Notes under the pieces: generated by a model
Databases searched by the model: none
What the model was told of the DNA's origin: nothing
What the model saw: the letters and a program-made list of their open reading frames with translations, nothing else
Made by a program: the position numbers and the translations under genes
NCBI RefSeq assembly: GCF_001439605.1
Contig: NZ_LMBX01000003.1
Location: forward strand, 294,276 to 358,275
Direction: 5' to 3'
DNA from: Cytobacillus praedii
GTDB lineage: Bacteria; Bacillota; Bacilli; Bacillales; Cytobacillaceae
DNA length: 64,000 nt
Shown here: positions 28,981-37,324 of the stretch, piece by piece
How the letters are laid out: each line of letters begins with the position of its first letter
Numbering within the stretch: position 1 is the first letter of the stretch

Positions 28981-30696
28981 ATGGTGAGTTTACTTAAGAA
29001 AAGAATGACTTGGATTATTTGGCTGCTTATATTTCCTTTAAGTTTATGGTTTACTTACCAGAAGTATCCTCCTCAAATTTCTGGTCTTGAAGCAGATGTA
29101 CTGCTATTTTTACTGCTAGCATCATTCGTAGCTGCTACACCAATGATTATTAATAGATCTCCTGTATTCTTAATCCAATGGGTTTCCTGGGCGGTCTTTT
29201 TATCATTTGGTCTGTTTGTTGAATTAGTAATCATCCAGCTTGCGCTTATTGTTTTATTTATACGCATTAAGCTTCCTATTACTGAATTTTTTCGAATTCC
29301 GTTAAACTCGCTCATGTTCTTTATTGTTTCTTTTTTGAGTGGTACTTTTTACTACTCACTTGGTGGTAAAACGGGGATCCAAATAGGTGAGTTACATGAT
29401 TCTTTTTGGCTTATTATCATCTATCCTATTTTTAATTACCTTTTGAACCATTTCATGATTATTATGTTAAATTTGCTAGTCTATAATGGCCGTAAAGTTA
29501 TTTTTGGAAAAGACTTTGTTTGGGAAACGGTTGCAACACTAATAACCTTTCCAATCGGTTTTGTTTTATATACGCTATATGTGGAAATTGGACTAGCTGC
29601 AGTTTTATTCGTAGGAGTTCCATTCTCTAGCCTATCAATCATTTTAAATCTCTATTATTCTAGCGATAAAATAAACGGTTTTTTACAAAAGGCCACTGAA
29701 ATTGGACATCAGCTTGCAGAAAAATTAATTGTAAATGAAGTTCTCGACCTATTTATTGAGAAGTTAACTGAGATGCTTACCGTTGATAGCGCATATATAC
29801 TTGATGTGGTAGATGAAATGGAATTAAAGGTTCTTCGTTATATAGAAAAAGGACAAGTCATATCATCAAATGCTGGCTCGCTTACAAAGAAAGAAGGAAT
29901 AAGCGGACAAGTTTGGGATCAGCGAAAGCCGATGCTATTTCATAAGAAGGAAGAATGGAGCCATCTTTCGAAAGGCTATTTGCCAGAAACAATTGAGAGT
30001 GTCTTAAGTGTTCCAGTGATCCGAAATAATCAAGTAACCGGGGTTTTGATACTTGCTTCGACACAAAAAAGAGCATATGAGAAGTCCCAGCTCATGATTA
30101 TCGATATCCTTTGTTCACATTTTGCAGTAGCCATCGAGAATGCTAAACATTATGAAGAAACAAAAGCACAAAGTGAGCGCTGTGCGTTAACACAGCTTTA
30201 TAATTATCGTTATTTTGAAAATCTATTAAGCAAAGAATTTGAAAGACTAGGAACCTCTGAAAGAGAGCAGTTATCACTGCTCATTCTAGACATAGATCAC
30301 TTTAAATCAATAAATGATACATACGGTCATCAAAGCGGCAATGAAATTCTTTGCCAGCTTTCCGATAAATTGGTGCAATTAATAGGGGACAGAGGTACTG
30401 TAGCGCGGTATGGCGGAGAGGAGTTTGTCATTCTTCTTCCAAATGCAGCAAAAGACGAAGCCCTAATAACAGCTGAAACCATCAGGGGTACAATCGCCGT
30501 TCATACATTCACACTGACTCAGCATATGGAGTGGGATGGGAACCCGCTTGGTGTAAACATAACAGCGTCAATTGGGGTTGCATCTGCTCCACTTGATGCA
30601 GAAGATTCACTTTCCATCATCCGTCATGCTGATCGAGCTTTATATGTTGGCGCGAAGAGAGCTGGACGGAACCGGGTGGCGGAGTATGTGAGGTGA
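28981..30696 (+). CDS. Membrane-bound GAF-GGDEF protein, predicted diguanylate cyclase
   Basis: A 571-aa protein. The N-terminus has about six to seven membrane segments (residues 10-225), then a GAF domain (about 245-395) and a C-terminal GGDEF domain (about 400-570). The catalytic motif is GGEEF at 477-481, and the substrate-binding segment LDIDHFKSINDTYGH is intact, so synthesis of cyclic di-GMP is expected. No RxxD inhibitory site lies five residues before GGEEF, so product inhibition may be missing. It stands next to a type IV pilus locus; cyclic di-GMP commonly tunes such pili, but no PilZ or MshEN ligand test can be made from sequence alone. A strong terminator follows. Confidence 0.9.
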   Translation: MVSLLKKRMTWIIWLLIFPLSLWFTYQKYPPQISGLEADVLLFLLLASFVAATPMIINRSPVFLIQWVSWAVFLSFGLFVELVIIQLALIVLFIRIKLPITEFFRIPLNSLMFFIVSFLSGTFYYSLGGKTGIQIGELHDSFWLIIIYPIFNYLLNHFMIIMLNLLVYNGRKVIFGKDFVWETVATLITFPIGFVLYTLYVEIGLAAVLFVGVPFSSLSIILNLYYSSDKINGFLQKATEIGHQLAEKLIVNEVLDLFIEKLTEMLTVDSAYILDVVDEMELKVLRYIEKGQVISSNAGSLTKKEGISGQVWDQRKPMLFHKKEEWSHLSKGYLPETIESVLSVPVIRNNQVTGVLILASTQKRAYEKSQLMIIDILCSHFAVAIENAKHYEETKAQSERCALTQLYNYRYFENLLSKEFERLGTSEREQLSLLILDIDHFKSINDTYGHQSGNEILCQLSDKLVQLIGDRGTVARYGGEEFVILLPNAAKDEALITAETIRGTIAVHTFTLTQHMEWDGNPLGVNITASIGVASAPLDAEDSLSIIRHADRALYVGAKRAGRNRVAEYVR

Positions 30697-30697
30697 A

Positions 30698-30723
30698 GGC
30701 CCCAGTGTGTTGGGGTCTTTTTT
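30698..30723 (+). terminator. GGDEF gene intrinsic terminator
   Basis: GGCCCCA pairs with TGGGGTC (7 bp, one G-U), followed by TTTTTT. Confidence 0.8.
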
Positions 30724-30730
30724 AGGTAGA

Positions 30731-30755
30731 AAACCCCAGGCTATGCCTAGGGTTT
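30731..30755 (-). terminator. Probable terminator of the minus-strand minor-pilin operon
   Basis: AAACCC and AGGC pair with GCCT and GGGTTT around a 3-nt loop (one mismatch). On the minus strand it is followed by TTTTC. It lies about 160 bp beyond the last minus-strand gene. Confidence 0.5.
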
Positions 30756-30916
30756 AAAAGAGTTCTTAACAAGGAATAAAATGCTTTTCGGAAGCTAGCC
30801 AAATAAAATGGGGTTCGCTAAAGCGTAATAATGTGTTTATATATCAAAACATGTGTGTAAATACAAATAATAATTACTGCTCTAGATATTACTGCAATTT
30901 TTTTTGAAATACCTCT

Positions 30917-32185
30917 TTAGTATTTATAATCATAATCTGCAATTATTGAAGGATCACCCCAAGAAATTGATGGACCAGTATTTCTGGAGCATGCACCACC
31001 ATCTTTAAATGCTTCATCACCTTTAATTACTTTATTGTTGTTACTGTTCTTAGCATAAACTTTACTATTAGAGTTATTATTAAAATTATTTTCAATTTTT
31101 AGGTATCCGTTGATACAGACGATAGAATTAGATCCTATATCTAATCCTTTTATTACGGCATCAGAATTAACAAAAATCTTGGAATCATTCATTCCATTTA
31201 TTTGCCCAAAATTTGCTTTATATTTATCTACATAAATGGTAGACCTTAAAAGTTTCATATTATCAAAACTGGCATTTCCCCCGATTTCTATTATTGAATC
31301 AGTTAGCCCATTTCCATTAAAATGGCCGAAATTTGCTGCTCCGTCTACATGTATTTTTGAATTATTAAGGCTATTCATATTGCCAGTTGTCATACTTCCA
31401 AGAATATAAAGTGTTGAATCATTCATATCCTTGTTATTCATATTTTGAAAATGTAATGCCCCGGTAACTTTAAAAATTGATTTGTCAAAATCTAATTTAT
31501 CATTTTGGTCAAAGGTTTTACTTCCATTTATTTGACACACTGTATTTGTAAAGTCAGACTGACTGTGGCTGCAGATTTTTAAATTTCCTGGATCAGCAAT
31601 GTCATTCCCGGAGGGTAATTTTAAATCTTGGCCTCCATTACTTTCTTCACCCTTGCCGTCTGAAGACATTAAATTACTAAAGTCAATCGTCATTGTTGTG
31701 CCTATTGTAGTACTTTTGTCGTTCTCTGTACCTACACTATTAAAAGTAATCATGATTTCCTTACCGCTCGAATGAATATCATTTTCACTATATTGAATAT
31801 TAAATTTTGCATTTGGTTTTTCATCAATAGAAATTGATGTTTGTTTCAATTTAGATTTAAATTGTTCTATCATTAAGACAATTGCATATTGAATATATTC
31901 ATCATCTGCTTTAAAGATTCCATTCTTTATATCTCTGTTGCGCGCCTCTTTTACTTGGGCGATAATTGATTGTTGATTAGATTTAAAAACATTTTGAACT
32001 GCTAATTGAAAATACGTAACACCCATTTCCGCAAGCGCAACAGACTGTGATTTCGTTTCAATAACCTTATTCTGTTTTATACTATTTGCTGCTTGCCCCA
32101 TGAATGAAAAAGCAAGAATCATAAATATAGTTATTGTTAATAGAACAGCAACTAGTGCATATCCCTTTTCATTAGAAACCCGCAT
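30917..32185 (-). CDS. Large minor-pilin-like protein with predicted beta-solenoid
   Basis: A 422-aa protein. The N-terminus EKG-YALVAVLLTITIFMI resembles a type IV pilin signal cleaved after Gly, but the residue at mature position 5 is Ala, not Glu. That is the pattern of tip subunits such as GspK or PilX-like proteins. The central part is helical and polar (about 35-200). From about 215 to 395 there are seven or eight imperfect repeats of 19-21 residues with the form I-x-V-x-G-x-x-x-F-x-x-x-N, typical of a beta-helix. The two Cys near 208 and 221 could form a disulfide. ATG 32185 is preferred over the GTG at 32200, because AGGTGGGG stands 8 bp before the ATG. It ends the minor-pilin operon. 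A role as tip adhesin or initiator is inferred. Confidence 0.75.
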   Translation of the reverse strand: MRVSNEKGYALVAVLLTITIFMILAFSFMGQAANSIKQNKVIETKSQSVALAEMGVTYFQLAVQNVFKSNQQSIIAQVKEARNRDIKNGIFKADDEYIQYAIVLMIEQFKSKLKQTSISIDEKPNAKFNIQYSENDIHSSGKEIMITFNSVGTENDKSTTIGTTMTIDFSNLMSSDGKGEESNGGQDLKLPSGNDIADPGNLKICSHSQSDFTNTVCQINGSKTFDQNDKLDFDKSIFKVTGALHFQNMNNKDMNDSTLYILGSMTTGNMNSLNNSKIHVDGAANFGHFNGNGLTDSIIEIGGNASFDNMKLLRSTIYVDKYKANFGQINGMNDSKIFVNSDAVIKGLDIGSNSIVCINGYLKIENNFNNNSNSKVYAKNSNNNKVIKGDEAFKDGGACSRNTGPSISWGDPSIIADYDYKY

Positions 32186-32189
32186 TTTA

Positions 32190-32624
32190 TTATGCCCCAC
32201 CTTTCAAGCGGTATAGAACAGTATCTATAGAAATGGTATTATTTGATTTTTTTTCATTAACAGTGATAGTTAATGGAGTATCATTTTTATTTGGTATTAC
32301 ATTATTCATAGATTGTGTGAAAAAATCTAAATGGCTATCGTCAAATACAATTTTATGTGTCGCACCATTGTTATCTTTATAGTCAACAGTTATGTTTCCA
32401 CCTTTTGAATGAATGGAATAGCTTTCTGCTGTTTGATGAATTTTAGTTAATTTGGAGATGATAATATTTGCTTCTTGCTGCATTTGATTTTTTGTTACAG
32501 CTATATTAGAGTACTTTGTACCTTGAAAAAAAACACTCCAAATAATTACGCCGACTATTGAAAGAATGGCTATTGTTGCTAATAATTCAGCTAAAGTAAT
32601 TCCGCGTTGATTTTGTCTAAGCAT
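32190..32624 (-). CDS. Minor prepilin (type IV pilin-like protein)
   Basis: A 144-aa protein with a class III signal: NQRG-ITLAELLATIAILSIV, a predicted cleavage after Gly, Glu at mature position 5 and a hydrophobic helix of about 20 residues. The C-terminal domain is short and rich in beta-type residues. ATG 32624 follows AGGAGG by 6 bp on the minus strand; a longer open frame overlaps the upstream gene and lacks a start signal. The signal is compatible with processing by PilD encoded at 40166. Confidence 0.85.
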   Translation of the reverse strand: MLRQNQRGITLAELLATIAILSIVGVIIWSVFFQGTKYSNIAVTKNQMQQEANIIISKLTKIHQTAESYSIHSKGGNITVDYKDNNGATHKIVFDDSHLDFFTQSMNNVIPNKNDTPLTITVNEKKSNNTISIDTVLYRLKGGA

Positions 32625-32634
32625 TGCTAACCTC

Positions 32635-33063
32635 CTAGTTAACAATAATATATCCATAAGTTTCACTGATTGTTGTTTCACGATCGCTTTTAAGTTTAAT
32701 ATGAACTAAATATGCTTTTGAAGGATTAGTATTTAAGTCAGGAGTCTTTTTGATTTTAATTTCTGCATCTAATTTTCCTTTTTTATTTTTAAAATAATAG
32801 TAATTAGCATCATTGTGGTCATAACCAGATATAGCACCGCTCGATGGATCTGCAAGAAATGTTTTTAAATTATCCCCTTTTTTTTGCCAATCGATTAATA
32901 ATTCTTTTACATCATTCACTGCTTGCTGTTTGGTCTCATTCTGGTTGTTCATCATTCCCATCTGTGGGAAAAACTTCATTGCCGTTACAAGGATAATCGA
33001 GAGAATGACTATGGATAAAAGGATTTCTATTAGTGTCATTCCTTTTTGATTACGTAGAAGCAT
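32635..33063 (-). CDS. Minor prepilin (PilV/GspI-like)
   Basis: A 142-aa protein, first gene of the minus-strand operon. The signal NQKG-MTLIEILLSIVILSII has Glu5 and a hydrophobic helix that continues as a long amphipathic stretch. AAGGAGA stands before the ATG. Its stop codon lies inside the ribosome binding site of the next gene, suggesting translational coupling. The whole trio is divergent from the main pilus operon. Confidence 0.85.
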   Translation of the reverse strand: MLLRNQKGMTLIEILLSIVILSIILVTAMKFFPQMGMMNNQNETKQQAVNDVKELLIDWQKKGDNLKTFLADPSSGAISGYDHNDANYYYFKNKKGKLDAEIKIKKTPDLNTNPSKAYLVHIKLKSDRETTISETYGYIIVN

Positions 33064-33337
33064 AATATATATCTCCTTAAATTCTCTGTTTTATTAACGA
33101 GAAAGTAGAAATTCTTTGGGTATGATAAATCTTGATTAATCCTTCATTTTTCTTCCTCTTCCCATCTTACTAACTCTATTATACAATAACTAGTATATTA
33201 AATTTATGAAAAAATAGGATAAAAGTAATATTTTTTTGGAAAATTGACACAATTTATGTGTATATCAGTTATTCAAAATTATATACTCTTTATATGTTTA
33301 TTCAAATATAAGATTTACATCTTTTAGGGAGGTAGAA
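33064..33337. promoter_or_regulatory. Divergent control region of the pilus locus
   Basis: A 274-bp AT-rich gap between the minus-strand minor pilins and the plus-strand pilus genes. On the minus strand a TATAAT (+ coordinates 33183-33178) sits about 115 bp before the first minor pilin. On the plus strand TTGACA (33244-33249) is a perfect -35 with only poor -10 candidates downstream. No clear operator or riboswitch was seen. Confidence 0.45.
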
Positions 33338-34285
33338 ATGGAGAATTTATTATTAGCAACATTATCCTTAGTTATTCTAGTCCCTATTATCTATTTTTTA
33401 CCGCTAGGTCTTTCATCGAAGGGGAAAATAGTAGTTACCTTTGTTTCCTTTTTTCTAGCAATTATAGGATTGTTAGCTCAATTATCATTTCCATTATGGC
33501 AGACTAGTTTAGTTCTGTTGGTTCTAGTTTTTTTGTCCTCAATTGTGATAGATTCAAGACTGAGAAAAATTATTTATCCACTTTCTGAGAAAAAAAACGT
33601 TCATTCTCATGATGAGAAAACTCAAGATTTGATAGAATCCGAAAAAGGTTTGGATAATGAAGTGCCCGCTTTGCAAAATGTAAATGCGGTTTCCAGCAGT
33701 AAACCATTAAATCTTGATAAAATAACCGCTTTCCCTTTTGAACTGAAAATAGATGATGATCGAGAAGAAGTATTTGTAGATGAATTTACACCGAAAGCAG
33801 AAATGGAATTCCTAGAAAAACAATTATCATTCGAAAAAGATAATATATCAGAAGAAATAAATCTACTTGAAAATAGTGGCGAAGAAATCGAAGAAGATAT
33901 CTCGTTCCTACATAACAGAGAGGTTCTTTTAGAAGAAAGTCTGAACGATGATCACTATCACTATCATTATCAAAAGAAGGAAGAAGTACTGGGATATATG
34001 TCAGAAATTGAAAGAATGATAGCGGAAACAGATAATCTCGAGCAATTTGAAAAGTTTTTAGATTATCAATTGGAAGAAGTTGCCGCAACGAAAGAAGTTA
34101 ATAATGACAATAGCAATAAAACATCCCTATATGATGATGATGATATTCCATTATTAAAGCTTGGAAAATTAGAACCAAAGACCCCGAATACAGATACGGA
34201 TGAAGAAGATGAACTGATCATTTGGGAAGATGACATTGAACCGTTAAAGGAATTTAAAATAACTAACAGCAATCAGGGAGGGTAG
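33338..34285 (+). CDS. Acidic membrane protein at the head of the pilus operon, unknown function
   Basis: A 315-aa protein with three hydrophobic segments (about 3-22, 28-47, 52-71), then a long, very acidic tail rich in Glu and Asp (about 80-315) that is probably cytoplasmic and includes a His/Tyr stretch (HYHYHY near 207). I recognise no domain. GGGAGG precedes the ATG. It is followed within 6 bp by the VanW-like gene and then pilB, so it is likely part of the pilus operon. A scaffold or regulator of the assembly machine is possible but unproven. Confidence 0.7.
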   Translation: MENLLLATLSLVILVPIIYFLPLGLSSKGKIVVTFVSFFLAIIGLLAQLSFPLWQTSLVLLVLVFLSSIVIDSRLRKIIYPLSEKKNVHSHDEKTQDLIESEKGLDNEVPALQNVNAVSSSKPLNLDKITAFPFELKIDDDREEVFVDEFTPKAEMEFLEKQLSFEKDNISEEINLLENSGEEIEEDISFLHNREVLLEESLNDDHYHYHYQKKEEVLGYMSEIERMIAETDNLEQFEKFLDYQLEEVAATKEVNNDNSNKTSLYDDDDIPLLKLGKLEPKTPNTDTDEEDELIIWEDDIEPLKEFKITNSNQGG

Positions 34286-34290
34286 TTCAT

Positions 34291-35628
34291 ATGGGAAATA
34301 AGCAGCCAGTAAAATTGTTTCTTGTAATGATCTTCTCTACCGCCTTTATTTTCTGTTTCTCCCATTTAGGTGTTTCAGCTTACGATGCCATGATGAATAA
34401 AAGCAATTCATTTGATAAAGGCACATTTATTGGAACGGTAGATATATCAGGCAAAACAAAGTCTGAGGCAATGAGGATGGTTGATGAACAATTAACGATG
34501 TGGCTGAATGAAACCACTATATCTGTTCATTTTAAAGAAAAAATAAATGAGTTTGACGTTCACGCTATTCACTTTGATATTGAGAAAACTGTCAATAATG
34601 CTCAGCAAGGAAAAAAAAATAAACTAATGGTTACTACTGATGAAGTAGGGGTAGTATTAGAAGAACTTTCACCTACCATTACTGCTGATGATTATAATAT
34701 TGAAAAAATTAATAGTGAAATTTTAAATCTAGCTAGTTCATTACAAATAGAGCATTTTAATCTTAAAATAGAAGATTTTCTCTTGGATACAGCTTCTCGA
34801 AATATTCAGGTAATTAATCAGGTAACATTGGACATGAATACAATAGATTTTGATGAGAAATATATGGAGCAACTGAAAGATTTTGATATTGAACCATCTT
34901 CTCAATTCTCCCTTCTTTCACAAATGGATGATTTAGGATTAGGCAATACTTCAAGTGAAACGATGAATATCATAGCTTCAAGTATTTATGAACTGATATT
35001 GCCAACAAACTTCTTAGTTATTGAAAGGCATATCAGTGAAAACCTGCCAGCATATGCAAAGCTGGGGTATGAAGCAAAGGTGAATCCTGAAATGGATATG
35101 GACTTCATTTTTATGAATGAGAATGATGGATCCTATAAAGTTTCCTTTGAAAAAACGAACTCAAATTTAGTTATTTCGTTAAAAGGTCCTAGTTTTTTAA
35201 ATCAGTATAAAATTATTGAGAAGGATGAGAAAACCTTTAAGCCAAAAACAATTGTTCAATTTAATCCACAACTAAGTCCAATTGAAAAGAGTGTCAAAAC
35301 CGAAGGAAAAGAGGGGCGTTTCGTACGGATATATCGCGAGACATATGATGAAAAGGGCGAAAGGTTAAAGGAAGAGAAGATGTCTGAAGATTTCTATCCT
35401 CCAGTCCATCAGGTTGAGGTTCGCGGATTAATAAAAGATGAAAGTACTTCCAGTACCGAAAATCATGATAAAGCTGATGAATTAGAAAATAAGACAAGTC
35501 AATCAACGAATGAAGCGGACATAAATCAAACCGATAACGAAGAGGAATCTGCTCATCAAGAAACACAGGAAATGAATGCTAATAATGATAATGATCTGTG
35601 GGGAAAGCCTAATGAGACATTTAAATAA
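34291..35628 (+). CDS. VanW/YoaR-like surface protein with putative peptidoglycan-binding and G5-like regions
   Basis: A 445-aa protein with one N-terminal membrane segment or signal (about 9-29). A region with the YoaR-type pattern (GTVDISGKTKSEAMRMVDEQL, about 48-68) opens the extracellular part. Near 333-370 lies a G5/VanW-end type segment (RFVRIYRETYDEKGE followed by SEDFYPPVHQVEVRG). The C-terminal 70 residues are acidic and low in complexity. The family is often linked to cell-wall binding. Being between the acidic membrane protein and pilB, it may help the pilus pass or anchor in the wall, which is inference. Confidence 0.65.
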   Translation: MGNKQPVKLFLVMIFSTAFIFCFSHLGVSAYDAMMNKSNSFDKGTFIGTVDISGKTKSEAMRMVDEQLTMWLNETTISVHFKEKINEFDVHAIHFDIEKTVNNAQQGKKNKLMVTTDEVGVVLEELSPTITADDYNIEKINSEILNLASSLQIEHFNLKIEDFLLDTASRNIQVINQVTLDMNTIDFDEKYMEQLKDFDIEPSSQFSLLSQMDDLGLGNTSSETMNIIASSIYELILPTNFLVIERHISENLPAYAKLGYEAKVNPEMDMDFIFMNENDGSYKVSFEKTNSNLVISLKGPSFLNQYKIIEKDEKTFKPKTIVQFNPQLSPIEKSVKTEGKEGRFVRIYRETYDEKGERLKEEKMSEDFYPPVHQVEVRGLIKDESTSSTENHDKADELENKTSQSTNEADINQTDNEEESAHQETQEMNANNDNDLWGKPNETFK

Positions 35629-35654
35629 TGATCATCGAAAAGCGTGGTGATAGC

Positions 35655-37316
35655 ATGCAGCAAACCCGAAAACGGCTTGGAGATTTACTTATTGAATCTG
35701 GCCTGCTGACCGAAAATCAATTGCAAACAACATTAAAAGAAAAAAGCCAAGGACAAAAGCTTGGAGATGCATTGCTGCAAAGAGGCTACATTACAGAGCA
35801 GCAATTAATTGAGGTATTAGAGGTTCAGCTCGGTATCCCTCATATTAGCTTGTATCGCTATCCGTTCGATACGAAACTTTTCAATCTGGTACCAAAGGAA
35901 ATAGCAAAAAGAAATCAATTAATTCCATTAAAAAAAGAAGGGGACAAGCTTTTTGTTGCAATGGCTGACCCGATGGACTTTTTTGCTATTGATGATTTAC
36001 GTCTTTCGACAGGATTTCAAATTGAGACAGCGATTGCCACAAAGGATGATATTTTAAGGGCAATCAATAAGTATTACGATATTGATGAGGGCTTTGAGGA
36101 ATTAATGGGAACCCTTCCTGAAACAAGATCTACTCAGGAAGAAAAAATTAACGATCAGGACTCTCCAATTGTTCGTCTAGTAAATCAGCTTCTATCTAAT
36201 GCTGTAGTATTGAAAGCAAGTGATGTGCATATTGATCCGCAGGAAACTAAAGTAGTCATTCGCTATCGTATTGATGGGATTCTTAGAACGGAGAGGGTAC
36301 TGCCAAAGCATATGCAAAGTTTGCTTATTGCTAGAATAAAAATTATGTCCAATCTTGACATTACAGAGCACCGGATTCCACAGGATGGCAGAATTAAGGT
36401 TAATTTAGATTTTCACCCCATTGATCTCCGTGTATCTTCTTTACCGACTGTTTTCGGTGAAAAAATAGTTATGCGGATACTAGATTTAGGAAGCTCCTTA
36501 AATGATATAAACAAACTAGGGTTTAATAAATTGAATTTAAATCGATTTATGAAGATGATCGAAAAACCAACAGGGATTGTCCTCATTACTGGTCCAACAG
36601 GGTCAGGGAAATCTTCTACCTTGTATGCTGCTTTAAATAAGCTTAATAGTGAGGAAGTAAATATTATAACTGTTGAAGATCCAGTCGAATACCAGGTAGA
36701 AGGGGTTAATCAAATCCAAGTAAATCCTAATGTCGGGATGACATTTGCAACAGGGCTTCGCTCCATTCTCCGTCAAGACCCCAATATTATTATGGTTGGG
36801 GAAATTCGCGATAAAGAAACGGTGGAAGTTGCCATCCGCGCATCACTGACTGGGCATTTAGTGTTGAGTACAATTCATACAAACGACTCATTAAGTACAG
36901 TGACCAGACTTGTTGATATGGGAGTAGAACCATTCCTAGTTGCTTCCTCGTTAAGTGGGATTGTCGCACAGCGGTTAATACGGAGAGTGTGCAGAGACTG
37001 TGCTGAAGAACAGGTTCCCTCAAAGCGTGAGGTTGAAATATTTGCAAGACGTGGAATGAGAATTGATAAAATCATTCGTGGCAGAGGGTGTTCTTCCTGC
37101 AGTATGACTGGTTATAAAGGTCGGATTGCCATCCATGAGGTACTTGTCATTAATGATGAAATGAAACAAGTAATTATGAATGGAGAATCCTTTACAAAAC
37201 TTCGAGAATTAGCCATTAAAAATAAAATGATTTTTCTTATTGATGATGGATTGTTAAAGGTAAAACAAGGATTAACAACTACTGAAGAAGTATTAAGAGT
37301 GGCAATACCTGAATAG
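35655..37316 (+). CDS. pilB: Type IV pilus extension ATPase PilB
   Basis: Secretion ATPase of the GspE/PilB family (553 aa) that powers pilin polymerisation. The N-terminal T2SSE_N/MshEN-like region (about 5-150, RLGDLLIESGLLTENQL) precedes the ATPase core. Walker A GPTGSGKSS is near residues 313-321. The zinc-binding cysteines typical of PilB are present as CRDC (about 446) and CSSC (about 479). The start is ATG 35655, giving MQQTRKRLGD; an ATG at 35628 overlaps the upstream stop but has no clear ribosome binding site. MshEN-type regions can bind cyclic di-GMP, which would connect it to the GGDEF protein at 28981. Confidence 0.95.
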   Translation: MQQTRKRLGDLLIESGLLTENQLQTTLKEKSQGQKLGDALLQRGYITEQQLIEVLEVQLGIPHISLYRYPFDTKLFNLVPKEIAKRNQLIPLKKEGDKLFVAMADPMDFFAIDDLRLSTGFQIETAIATKDDILRAINKYYDIDEGFEELMGTLPETRSTQEEKINDQDSPIVRLVNQLLSNAVVLKASDVHIDPQETKVVIRYRIDGILRTERVLPKHMQSLLIARIKIMSNLDITEHRIPQDGRIKVNLDFHPIDLRVSSLPTVFGEKIVMRILDLGSSLNDINKLGFNKLNLNRFMKMIEKPTGIVLITGPTGSGKSSTLYAALNKLNSEEVNIITVEDPVEYQVEGVNQIQVNPNVGMTFATGLRSILRQDPNIIMVGEIRDKETVEVAIRASLTGHLVLSTIHTNDSLSTVTRLVDMGVEPFLVASSLSGIVAQRLIRRVCRDCAEEQVPSKREVEIFARRGMRIDKIIRGRGCSSCSMTGYKGRIAIHEVLVINDEMKQVIMNGESFTKLRELAIKNKMIFLIDDGLLKVKQGLTTTEEVLRVAIPE

Positions 37317-37324
37317 AGGTGCAG

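Noticed and set aside
35628-35654. Upstream ATG as the pilB start
   Set aside because: It overlaps the stop of the previous gene without a ribosome binding site, and the extra nine residues are not typical of PilB.
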